A stretch of 10,443 nucleotides of DNA from Candidatus Sumerlaeota bacterium (GTDB lineage: Bacteria > CG03 > SLGR01), in contig SLGR01000049.1 in NCBI GenBank assembly GCA_007136585.1, forward strand, positions 1 to 10,443, written 5' to 3'. The notes beneath the pieces are model-generated. The model made no database searches, was not told the DNA's origin, and saw only the letters and a program-made list of their open reading frames with translations. The position numbers and the translations under genes are program-made. Positions 1-8,300 of the stretch are shown here, piece by piece; position 1 is the stretch's first letter, and each line of letters begins with the position of its first letter.

Positions 1-11
1 AAAATTATTCT

Positions 12-1040
12 ATGAAGAGGGAAAATAAAATACGGCTGATGATTTATCCGGTGCTCCTGGCAACCCTTGCAGCGGCAGGAGCGATTTATCTCAGGCATAC
101 CCGGGATACCATACCTACACCTGAAGGGGGGAAAACCGTCTCTTTCTCCTGGAAGCACAATAATACGCCCCTCTCCTTCTCGATCCCCCTTTACCAATCT
201 TACTACGACTGGTATAAAAAACAAAAACCCGCTCTGTACATAGGAAGGGAATCAGAATCCATAAGAGAAATTATAACCCCTGTATGCGACCCCTCCCTTC
301 CGGGAAGGCTTGCTTCTAAGATAAGGTCCCTAGCCCGGCAGGAGGGTATGACCCGAGACCGGGAAGCGGAAATTGCGGTCTCATTTGTGCAGGCGATTGA
401 TTATGATTTTACAGTCTCTCCTTCCAGGATTCAAAGGTACTCTTACCCTTACGAGGTGCTTTACAAACAGAAAGGAAACTGCGCCGAAAAAGCCTTCCTT
501 CTTGTAATGCTTCTCAATGAACTGGGGTTTGAGACGGCGGTCTTTCATTTCAGTGAAGAACGTCATATAGGAGCCGGGATAGGCGTTCCGGAAGAATATT
601 CAAATTACGACTCCGGATTCGCCTATATTGAGACCTCAGACAATTTCCGGATAGGGTCCGTTCCCGTAGAATTTCCTTCAATAAGCGGTCCTGAGAGGGC
701 GGGGTACTCTTCTCCGGTTATTGAAAAACCGGTTCTCTACCCGGTAAGCGGCGGAGAGCCATACCTCGGGATAATAGGAAAAACCGAGACCCGGAAAGCC
801 CTTTCCAGGCTCAAATCCGATATCACCTCTTTACAGGGGGAGATAAATAAAAAAACCGCTGAACTTAAGTCCTTAAGAGAAAGAATAAATGAACTACGGA
901 ACTTCGGACACACCCAGCGTCACGCAGAAAGACTCAGTTCCTTAACTGAAGAATACAACCTGAAAGTAGAGGACCTGAATCGCCTGAAATCCAGGCATAA
1001 CAGCGCCGTTGATACCTACAACCACCTGGCCAGGAAATAA
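12..1040 (+). CDS. Membrane-anchored transglutaminase-like protein with C-terminal coiled coil
   Basis: A 342-residue protein. Residues 1-8 are basic and residues 9-27 form one hydrophobic segment, so it is probably an N-terminally anchored envelope protein with the rest outside the cytoplasm. Residues about 110-210 resemble the transglutaminase/cysteine-protease-like fold: GNCAEKA carries the candidate nucleophile Cys157, RHIGAG carries His185, and the acidic third residue may be Glu207 in AYIET. The Cys sits at the start of a helix after a glycine, as in that family. Residues about 258-335 are charged with leucine spacing and read as a coiled coil, which could mediate oligomerisation or hold a partner. 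The substrate is unknown; peptidase, amidase or cross-linking activity are all possible. The start is uncertain: the 11 bases upstream hold no Shine-Dalgarno site and no in-frame stop, so the real start could lie before the window. A terminator-like hairpin follows the stop, suggesting separate transcription from the next gene. Confidence 0.75.
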   Translation: MKRENKIRLMIYPVLLATLAAAGAIYLRHTRDTIPTPEGGKTVSFSWKHNNTPLSFSIPLYQSYYDWYKKQKPALYIGRESESIREIITPVCDPSLPGRLASKIRSLARQEGMTRDREAEIAVSFVQAIDYDFTVSPSRIQRYSYPYEVLYKQKGNCAEKAFLLVMLLNELGFETAVFHFSEERHIGAGIGVPEEYSNYDSGFAYIETSDNFRIGSVPVEFPSISGPERAGYSSPVIEKPVLYPVSGGEPYLGIIGKTETRKALSRLKSDITSLQGEINKKTAELKSLRERINELRNFGHTQRHAERLSSLTEEYNLKVEDLNRLKSRHNSAVDTYNHLARK

Positions 1041-1051
1041 AGCCTTCTAAC

Positions 1052-1087
1052 TTCCGGGTAACCCTGCCCGGAACTTCTTTGATTTTT
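1052..1087 (+). terminator. Candidate intrinsic terminator after the transglutaminase-like gene
   Basis: TTCCGGG (1052-1058) and CCCGGAA (1067-1073) form a perfect 7-bp stem with an 8-nt loop. A T-rich run, CTTCTTTGATTTTT, follows at 1074-1087. It starts 12 nt after the stop codon at 1038-1040. The T tract is interrupted, so termination may be only partial. Confidence 0.55.
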
Positions 1088-1108
1088 AACCGGATATTAT
1101 TTAAAATC
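1081..1108. promoter_or_regulatory. AT-rich imperfect palindrome upstream of the signalling operon
   Basis: GATTTTTAA (1081-1089) and TTTAAAATC (1100-1108) are inverted arms of 9 bp with one mismatch around a 10-nt centre. It lies 75 nt before the cyclase start, in the only sizeable gap ahead of the operon. It could be an operator, part of a promoter (a TATTAT at 1095-1100 resembles a -10 element, but no well-spaced -35 is evident), or a continuation of the terminator region. No other signal is clear in 1109-1171. Confidence 0.25.
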
Positions 1109-1183
1109 AGGGTGCTTCCATCAGGAAAGCAGTATTGAGACAGTTATGGGCCCGGGGCTCAAATACAAGGTAAAGGAACGCAA

Positions 1184-2197
1184 GTGGACAGAATAAAAGT
1201 GCTTGTCATTGACGATGAGCCGGTATATTCGGATATCATAGAGAAATCTCTCGACACCTCCCGTTATCAGGTGCTGAAGAGTTTCAGCGCCTCAGAAGGG
1301 ATTGCATCATCCTTAAAAAACAAGCCTGATGTAATACTTCTTGACCGCAACCTGCCCGATATGAGCGGGACAGATGTATGCAGGAAACTGAAGCAGACTC
1401 CGGAAACAAAGAACATCCCTGTCCTGATGTTCACCTCGCTTGCCGCGGTTAAAAACAGAGTGGAAGGACTTAACTCCGGGGCTGACGATTACATAACCAA
1501 ACCTTTTGAACCGGAAGAGCTCAAAGCCAGGATAGATGCGGCGGCAAGGCGCCGGGACGTCGCGCGCCAGGAGATCCTTGAGAGTATGAGAACAGTTGAA
1601 CGTTATATATCAGAAAGCCTCTCGGAAAGGCTCAAGTCGGGAAAAGATCAGTTACTTAAATCCGGAAAGGCCGCTATCCTTTTTTGCGACCTCTGCGGAT
1701 TCACGGAAATATCCTCAACACTGCAACCCGGGGATATAAGGAATCTGCTTAACTCCTATTTTGGCATAATATCCGAATCCGTATACTCCCACTGCGGCTC
1801 CATAGACAAGTTCATAGGTGACGCCGCAATGGCTGTATTTGCCTCTGATAAAGGGAACTTCACCGCAAGCGCGGCAGAGGCTGCCATTGAGATACACAGA
1901 AGGGTCCCGGGGGTTAAGGACCCGGAAGGAAAACCCCTCAAGGTGCGCTCCGGGATACATACAGGCGAAGTAATGACCGATTCCGTCGGAACCGAAAAAC
2001 GCTCTGATTACACGGTTATAGGGACAGCGGTAAACCTCGCCTCCAAGCTTCAGCAGGAGGCCGAACCCGGCCAGATACTCATAAGCTCCTCTGCGGCCCG
2101 CGAGGCCGGGATCACCCGGATGACCCGGGTTATTACTTCAGGAGAGTTTAATAAAAGATACGGGATAGAACCATGCGAGGTCATTTATGAGACTTAA
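1184..2197 (+). CDS. Response regulator fused to class III adenylate/guanylate cyclase
   Basis: A 337-residue two-domain protein. Residues 3-120 are a complete receiver: acidic pair Asp10/Asp11, phospho-acceptor Asp54 (LLDRNLPD), Thr84 and Lys106 (TKP). A helical linker with RYISESLSERL (about 140-150) leads to a class III cyclase domain (about 160-330). Visible active-site residues are metal-binding Asp169 (FCDLCGFT) and Asp213 (FIGD), purine-selecting Lys209 and Asp275 (SDYTVIG), and Asn284. The Lys/Asp pair favours ATP, so cAMP is the likely product. The usual transition-state Arg four residues after the Asn is Lys288 here, which could lower or alter activity. The start is GTG at 1184, chosen because AAAGGA (1172-1177) lies at good spacing and the receiver begins at once. 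Phosphorylation by the downstream kinase probably controls the cyclase; the coding regions overlap by 11 nt, implying coupled translation. Confidence 0.9.
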   Translation: MDRIKVLVIDDEPVYSDIIEKSLDTSRYQVLKSFSASEGIASSLKNKPDVILLDRNLPDMSGTDVCRKLKQTPETKNIPVLMFTSLAAVKNRVEGLNSGADDYITKPFEPEELKARIDAAARRRDVARQEILESMRTVERYISESLSERLKSGKDQLLKSGKAAILFCDLCGFTEISSTLQPGDIRNLLNSYFGIISESVYSHCGSIDKFIGDAAMAVFASDKGNFTASAAEAAIEIHRRVPGVKDPEGKPLKVRSGIHTGEVMTDSVGTEKRSDYTVIGTAVNLASKLQQEAEPGQILISSSAAREAGITRMTRVITSGEFNKRYGIEPCEVIYET

Positions 2198-3665
2198 AAC
2201 AAAGTTCAGCGTTTTCACCACATTCTTCGTGGTTACAGTAGCCCTGGGGCTCAGCGCTCTCTTCCTTATATTTGAAGCCAGGTACCTTGTGCGAAGAGGC
2301 AGGGAGGGGCAGCTCTCGCTGGCCCGCGACGCCGCCAAGATATGCCGGGAATCGGTCATAATGGAAGACGAGCTCTTTGCGATGAATTATTTCAACTCCG
2401 CCGTCCAGGCAAGGGGGGTAATATACCTGAGTTTTGCCGACACCTCCGGGGAGATTCAGATACATACCGACACTTCGCTTATCGGCACTCTTATAACCCC
2501 GGAGATGGCCGGGGATTCCGAAGGTTCCGAAGAGGCCCTTCTTCACACCTACCAGGACAGCCTCGGGGAGACCGTCTCCGTAGCCTCTATGCCGGTAATG
2601 GTAAGCGATACGCGCCTGGGAACGGTATTCGTGGGGTTCTCAGAGGGTATTCTCAGGGATTCCATACAGGAGAGCATAGCCGCAACCACCAGACGGATAA
2701 TAGCCGTAACCCTCATAATGCTTATTATAGGAATAATATCCGCTTTAATTTTGGCCTCAAAAATGATAGACCCCATTGACAGGCTTGCCTGGGGCGCGCG
2801 CCGGATAGGGGACGGGTCCCTTGATCACAGGATAGACGTAACCTCAAGAGACGAGCTGGGAGAGCTCTCGGGCGAGTTCAACGCAATGGCGGAACGCCTC
2901 AAGGAGCTGGACGATATGAAGGATAACTTCGTCTACAGCCTTACCCACGACCTCCGCTCGCCTCTAAGCGCGGTAATGGGGTACATATCCCTGATGCTGA
3001 AAGGCGTCTTTGACCCGCTCACCCGGAAACAGGAGAGCACCCTTAAGGATGTAAAATCCATCTGCCACAGGCTCCTGGACCTTATAGGCGATATCCTTGA
3101 TTACGCCAAGGTTAAATCCGGAAGTATAGAGATAGAACCCGAAGAGGCTGATTTCAGGCAGATAATACAGGGGATCATAAAAACACTTGAACCGCTCGGA
3201 AGGGAGAAGAACGTGACCCTTGAAGCGGAGATGCCCCCTGAACCGGTGCCGGCATTTATTGACGCCGGGAAGGTGGAGCGCCTTACCGTAAACCTTGTCT
3301 CAAACGCCCTGAAGTTCACTCCCGAGGGCGGTTCGGTAAAGGTGACCCTTTCCAGGGGGCCCGGGGATATCCAAGTATCCGTCTCGGATACCGGGATAGG
3401 GATACCCCCGGAGCATATAGACACAATATTCGGGGAGTTCACCCAGCTCCGGGAGCACCAGAAACACTCCCGCATAAAAGGGACCGGAATAGGCCTTTCC
3501 ATAGCAAAGGCCATAGTTGAGGCTCACGGAGGAAAGATCTGGGTGGAGAGCGAGATGGAAAAAGGCACCGTCTTTCATTATACCGTACCGGATGGGCGCA
3601 AAAACAGCGGGCCCTTGAACAAGACACCTGATGATAAGAACGGGCAGGAGGAAAAAGGAGAGTAA
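2187..3665 (+). CDS. Transmembrane sensor histidine kinase (Cache-like sensor, HAMP, HisKA, HATPase)
   Basis: A 492-residue inner-membrane kinase. A first membrane segment (about 9-29) and a second (about 171-190) enclose roughly 140 extracytoplasmic residues. Their alternating strands around 77-92 and 128-152 resemble a single Cache/PAS-like ligand sensor. A HAMP domain follows (about 192-244, with DELGELSGEFNAMAERL). The HisKA helix has phospho-acceptor His254 in YSLTHDLRSPL. The ATPase domain shows the N box (VNLVSNALKFTP, Asn369/Asn373), G1 (DTGIGI, 401-406), F box (FGEF, 415-418) and G2 (GTGIGLS, 432-438), so all catalytic motifs are intact. The start ATG at 2187 lies inside the cyclase gene, with GAGG at 2177-2180 as ribosome-binding site. 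The last about 20 residues are hydrophilic and look disordered. Its partners are most simply the receiver proteins on either side; the ligand is unknown. Confidence 0.93.
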   Translation: MRLKTKFSVFTTFFVVTVALGLSALFLIFEARYLVRRGREGQLSLARDAAKICRESVIMEDELFAMNYFNSAVQARGVIYLSFADTSGEIQIHTDTSLIGTLITPEMAGDSEGSEEALLHTYQDSLGETVSVASMPVMVSDTRLGTVFVGFSEGILRDSIQESIAATTRRIIAVTLIMLIIGIISALILASKMIDPIDRLAWGARRIGDGSLDHRIDVTSRDELGELSGEFNAMAERLKELDDMKDNFVYSLTHDLRSPLSAVMGYISLMLKGVFDPLTRKQESTLKDVKSICHRLLDLIGDILDYAKVKSGSIEIEPEEADFRQIIQGIIKTLEPLGREKNVTLEAEMPPEPVPAFIDAGKVERLTVNLVSNALKFTPEGGSVKVTLSRGPGDIQVSVSDTGIGIPPEHIDTIFGEFTQLREHQKHSRIKGTGIGLSIAKAIVEAHGGKIWVESEMEKGTVFHYTVPDGRKNSGPLNKTPDDKNGQEEKGE

Positions 3666-3668
3666 GAA

Positions 3669-4457
3669 ATGGATATGAAAAAAGTTCTTGTGGTTGATGA
3701 CGAGAAACACTGGATGAACCTTTTCAGGTCAATACTCCAGGATTACAACTTTGAGATATTTGAGGCCTTTGACGGAAAGGCGGGGGTTGAGAAGGCAAAA
3801 CAGCTCAAGCCGGAACTTATAATCCTGGATAACAAGATGCCGGGAATGACCGGCCTTGAGGCCGCCAGGGTTTTCAGAAGCGAGCCCTCCCTGAAGAACA
3901 CCCCAATACTTATGGCAACGGCGATGGACTTCTCCGAGAGTATGGTGGATTACGTTAAAATGGATGTCCACGACTTTATAAAGAAACCTTTCGAGGTAAA
4001 GGATCTTATGGAGAAGATAGAGAAACTGACCGGCCCTGTCTCGCACAAGGCCGAGTTCGAGTACTCTTTTTCCGAGAAGAAAAAGCTCCTCTCCTGCTTC
4101 ATAAACGAAGAGAACAGCCTGTATATGAAAAACAGCATCAAAAAAGACAGGTACGAAATAATAAACGCAAAAGACAGCTCCGAGCTGCTTGAAAAGGCCC
4201 TGAAGGAAAACCCTGACGCCATTGTAACCGGGGCGGCAAACGCAGGCTGGAGCAGCTATATGGGTGTAAAACTCCTTCAGAACTCACTCATAAAAGGCAT
4301 ACCCATAATAATGGACCTGGCCGACTCTGATTCGGACGAGCTTACAAGGACCGTGGTAAAGACCGGGAAAAGGTATTTTCTCGTTACCCCGATAGAGGCC
4401 GGGGATATAGAAAAACACCTTCTTAAGAAAAGTTCGGGAGAAATCGGACTGGGTTAG
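3669..4457 (+). CDS. Response regulator with a second, degenerate receiver domain
   Basis: A 262-residue cytoplasmic protein. Residues 4-120 are a canonical receiver: Asp10/Asp11, phospho-acceptor Asp54 (IILDNKMPGM), Thr84 and Lys106 (KKPF). Residues about 135-255 repeat the receiver pattern of strands and helices without its chemistry. The position matching the phospho-acceptor is a glycine (Gly188 in IVTGAANAG), and the conserved Lys before Pro is Thr240 (VTPIE). This half therefore looks like a pseudo-receiver that binds rather than accepts phosphate. There is no DNA-binding or enzymatic output domain, so it may act by protein contact or as a relay intermediate. AAAGGAG (3654-3660) precedes ATG 3669 by 8 nt; an in-frame ATG at 3675 is a possible alternative start. 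It begins 3 nt after the kinase stop and ends with tandem stops TAG TAA. Confidence 0.88.
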   Translation: MDMKKVLVVDDEKHWMNLFRSILQDYNFEIFEAFDGKAGVEKAKQLKPELIILDNKMPGMTGLEAARVFRSEPSLKNTPILMATAMDFSESMVDYVKMDVHDFIKKPFEVKDLMEKIEKLTGPVSHKAEFEYSFSEKKKLLSCFINEENSLYMKNSIKKDRYEIINAKDSSELLEKALKENPDAIVTGAANAGWSSYMGVKLLQNSLIKGIPIIMDLADSDSDELTRTVVKTGKRYFLVTPIEAGDIEKHLLKKSSGEIGLG

Positions 4458-4466
4458 TAAATAAAC

Positions 4467-5363
4467 TTAGAAAAAGGTGCCCAGAGTAAGGCTGTGGGTA
4501 TCCCCGAGGTCGCCGTAGGGGATAAAGGCGTAATCAAAACTGAGACGGTTCCATTCTACTCCGAACCCTGTGTGAACCCCGCTTAAACCGTCCGTATCGG
4601 AGCGGCTCCCGTAACCTGCCCGGAGGGATAAAAGCCCGTGGATACGCCCCTCGGCCCCCAAGTTAAAACTGAAATCCCCGTCCAGGGGCTGGTTTATATC
4701 CGCCGCTACAATAACCGGGTACCCCGGCACATCCCACCCGGCCCCGGCCTTGAAATTCAGGGGAAGCCTTTTTCCTTTTATCGGCGGCCCTATGTTCTGG
4801 ATCCCGGCGCCGAAAGTTATATCTTCCCTGAAGAAATACTTTGCGCCCAGATCTGCTCCGAAACCTCCGGCCTTCGAGTTATCAATACGCTGGTTTATTA
4901 TCTTAACGCTGAGACCCGCGTCAAGCTTCCCGGAGATAATATTTCCGCCCCATCCCAGCATAAACGCGGTCTCCAGGCTGCTGAAGGTATCGGAAGTCTC
5001 AACCAGGTACCCCAGGGAATCCTCCCGGGTCCTATCCACACGGTCGGAGTAAAGGGCCATAGCTCCCGCAGAAAAGACCCCGAGGTTTCCCACAGGCTCG
5101 GCATAGGAGAAGAACGCGCAGTTCAGACCCTCAAAATAAAAGAGATGGGAAAATATAACGCCGCCCTCCTCAAGCCCTCCAAGTCCGGCCGGGTTACTGT
5201 AAAGACTTCCGGCTCCGGATGCCGAAGCCGCGTAAGCTCCACCCATTGCCGCCTCCCGCGCCAAGGGCTCTACCATAAGAAAACGGGCCGCCGAGGAACC
5301 GGCAGGCTCCGCGGAAGACCACCCGGCGGAAAGAACAAAAACGGCTATCAGGATCTTTCTCAC
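4467..5363 (-). CDS. PorV/PorQ-family outer-membrane protein
   Basis: A 298-residue protein with a short signal peptide (MRKILIAVFVLSAGWSSA, cleavage probably near residue 18). The mature N-terminus has the family signature AREAAMGGAYAA followed by SLYSNPAGL (about 35-61). The rest alternates short amphipathic strands and turns rich in Gly and aromatic residues, and it ends in Thr-Phe-Phe, as expected of a beta barrel with a terminal aromatic. In type IX secretion, PorV carries proteins with a C-terminal sorting domain from the translocon to the surface-attachment complex; other members of this broad family have no assigned role. The start is GTG at 5363, overlapping the TGA of the preceding giant surface-protein gene (GTGA), with GGGGTGG just upstream as a possible ribosome-binding site. 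Co-translation with a protein carrying such a domain supports a shuttle or anchoring role, but specificity for that partner is inference. Confidence 0.85.
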   Translation of the reverse strand: MRKILIAVFVLSAGWSSAEPAGSSAARFLMVEPLAREAAMGGAYAASASGAGSLYSNPAGLGGLEEGGVIFSHLFYFEGLNCAFFSYAEPVGNLGVFSAGAMALYSDRVDRTREDSLGYLVETSDTFSSLETAFMLGWGGNIISGKLDAGLSVKIINQRIDNSKAGGFGADLGAKYFFREDITFGAGIQNIGPPIKGKRLPLNFKAGAGWDVPGYPVIVAADINQPLDGDFSFNLGAEGRIHGLLSLRAGYGSRSDTDGLSGVHTGFGVEWNRLSFDYAFIPYGDLGDTHSLTLGTFF

Positions 5364-8300
5364 CTTACCACCCCTATCTTCCCCGAAGAACTGTTCCCGT
5401 CACCGTCTGTTATAAGGTATATGTACATACCCATACCTACCCTTTCGCCGGAGCTGTTGCGCCCGTCCCATTCGGCCCTGCCGCTTAAACCGTCATTTGA
5501 GAGAGTCCCCGGTTTCAAGGCTTTTACCAGGCGTCCCGTAACGTCATAAATCTCTATAAGCGCGTTCTGACTGAGCCCCTGGAACTTGACCGTCCCCCTC
5601 ACCGCCTCGGAGAACCTTACCGGGTTCGGATACACAACAGCCCCCCTGAGGTTATCGCTGTAGGATGAGCCTATAGCAAAAACCGAAAACCTCCTGACCT
5701 GAGCCGTGACAACCCCCCTGGAAATATCAGGGCCGTTATCGCCCCCGTCAGAGACAAGTTCCCAGGCGGAACTCCGCTCGTTCAGTCTGAGTATCCTGAG
5801 CGCCTCCACCGGTATGGAAGTCTCATCCTCCCTGCCGTCACCGTTTGTATCCAGGTAGGGTATCTCTATCCTTATGAACCCCTCAAAATCCCCGTACAAC
5901 TCCTCTCCGGGTCCGTATGCGTCAAACCCCCGGAGGGAATACGCGACCACCCTCCCGTCGGGAAGTTTTCCTGTAGCCGTATCGGCTCTATCCTTCTCGG
6001 CCGCTCCGAGCTCCTCCGGCATCCGTATGGAAATCCTTGAGTTCTCAGAGAGAACTCCCGGGTCTATTATAACCCTGGTCCCGGGATCACCTGTAGCGGC
6101 GACCGTTCCGCCTGTACCCGCATCGACCACAGCCGTGACCGCTAAATCAGCGTATCCGGAGGCCTCCTGCGCCGTGACAAGGACCCTGTTATTTCCGGAA
6201 AACCCTCCCGCTGCCGTAAATACGGAAGAGACCTCCCCGGAAGCATCCGAGATAGCGGTAATCACGCTTAAAGAGCCGCTCCCCGTTATAACCTCAAAGC
6301 GCGCCTCCGCGCCCGATACCGGGTTTCCTTCCGAATCCTTTATGAGGGCTTTTATATCAGAGCTCTCCCCGGAGATTATCTCTGAAGGATGAGCGCTTAC
6401 AAGCACCTCGGAGGGTATCGCCATTACCTCCGGCCCCTGCGAAAGAAGAACCGGGTCCCCGGAGGCGGCGGTCCCGTAGGAGTCATAAGACTCAAAATAA
6501 TACCCGTACTCCGTCCCCGGAAGGCCAAGGCTGACAGAATAAGCGTATACAGCCCCGCTAAGGGGGTCTCCCTTAACGAGCTCCATCTCAAAGGGGCTCC
6601 CCTCTATCGCCTCACCGCCCCTTGTTATATGCACCCTGGGGTACCCCTGGGCCGGAGCCTGCCCGGCGGGGTTCTGAGCTCTCACCCTGTATTCAAAGAC
6701 GGTATCTGTATCGCCTTCCGCGGGGCTTACTCCTGAGGATTCGTACCCGGGCTCTCCTGTCCAGGATAAGAGAGTTGGCGCATAAAGTGTTGCCGTTGTA
6801 ACGACGGTTCCGTACAGGCTCGCGTGCCCGTCACTGTTATAGGCCCTGACCCTGTACGAGTAATCGGTGCCGCTATCAAGTCTCGTATCCGTATAGGATC
6901 TGGCGGTCCATTCCGCGTCCAGGTCCTTAAGCACTTTAACAGCCGTAAGAAAATCAGCGTCCGTTGACCTCTCAATACCCCAAACCGTGCCGTCCGGGTT
7001 CTGGTTCGACTCCCAGGTGAATGTGAGGCTTGAATACCCAACCGAGACGAAAGACGTATCCGCAGGCGGAGCCGCAAGGGTAAATACCTCCACGTCGTCA
7101 GAACGGCCTATTAACCCGAACTCGTTCCCTGAATAAACGTATCTCGTAAACCCGGTATTCGGGGTTAACCCTTCGGTCTCGTACCAGGTAGTGCTCCCCT
7201 GCCCGGAGAGGCTGGCAAGAAATACGTCCCCGGCTGAATCGTATATGTGGTAATAAGTCGCGCCGGCGGCAAGCTCCCACTCCCAGCGTATCGCTCCCGT
7301 TGATAGGGCTGCGCCGCGGAAATCCCCGGGGCTGCCGTATACGACCCCGGTATTGCCACCGTCAGAAAAATTCCAGTTGTATGTGTCTTCTATATGCTCT
7401 TTTCTCTCAGCCGGGAGACCTAGGCTGTGCTGCGCGTTTCCGGCATGAAACGAAGGTCCACTTTGAAGCCCAAGCTCCGACCAGGCGATAAGGAGTCTAT
7501 CGTAATTTTCGTTTGAAAAAGATGTGTTACGTAGAAAATTCGTAAAGTTTGAGCAGTTTACGGGCTCCCATCCTGAGATATCACCGTAAAAACTTGAGGC
7601 CCCGTCAAACATCTCCGCCATATGCACGACGGAAGAAACATCCCAGTTGTTTAGATCCTGGTTAAATGAGGTTGCCCCGCTGAACATATTTCTTATGGAA
7701 GTTACGTTTGAGACATCCCATCCCCCGATATCCCGGTTAAAGGAAGTGGCGTCCTGGAACATATAACGCATATCTCCGACTGAGGATGTGACCCATTCGG
7801 AAATATCGCCATTAAAAGAAATGGCCCCGTCAAACATAGAATCCATCCTCTCAACAGACGAGACATCCCAGCCGTTTAAACTCTGGTTGAACTCAAGGGC
7901 TCCTTCAAACATATTCCTCATATCTGTGACCGTTGAGACATCCCAATCGGAGATATCCTGATTGAACTTAAGGGCATCCTCAAACATACTATCCATTGTC
8001 AGTACGGAGCCGAGGGTCCAGTCCCCTATATCCGAGTTAAACTCTCTTGCGTCAGAGAACATATCTTCCATATTTTCCACCGATGAGAGGACCCAGCCCG
8101 AAAGGTTTCCGTTAAACTCCCTCGCGCCATCAAACATCTGTTCCATATCGATTACTGATGATACATCCCAGTTATTAAGGTCCTGGTTGAAAACGCGGGC
8201 CCTGTAAAACATTCTGTACATATTCTCAACATTGGATACATCCCAGGCGGTATATTGATCACCTGGCCCCTCATTAACAACCATAGTATTCAGGGGTTTG

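Noticed and set aside
2342-2779. 145-codon + strand frame within the kinase gene
   Set aside because: It is an out-of-frame shadow of the sensor region; the kinase frame has all expected motifs.
4638-5549. 303-codon open frame on the + strand
   Set aside because: It lies antisense to the PorV-like gene and the end of the surface-protein gene. Its product is rich in Pro, Arg and Gly with no domain pattern, whereas the opposite strand encodes a clear signal peptide and barrel.
5874-6736. Two + strand open frames of 172 and 115 codons
   Set aside because: They are antisense shadows of the Big-1, stalk and linker regions of the surface protein, with no recognisable product or ribosome-binding site.
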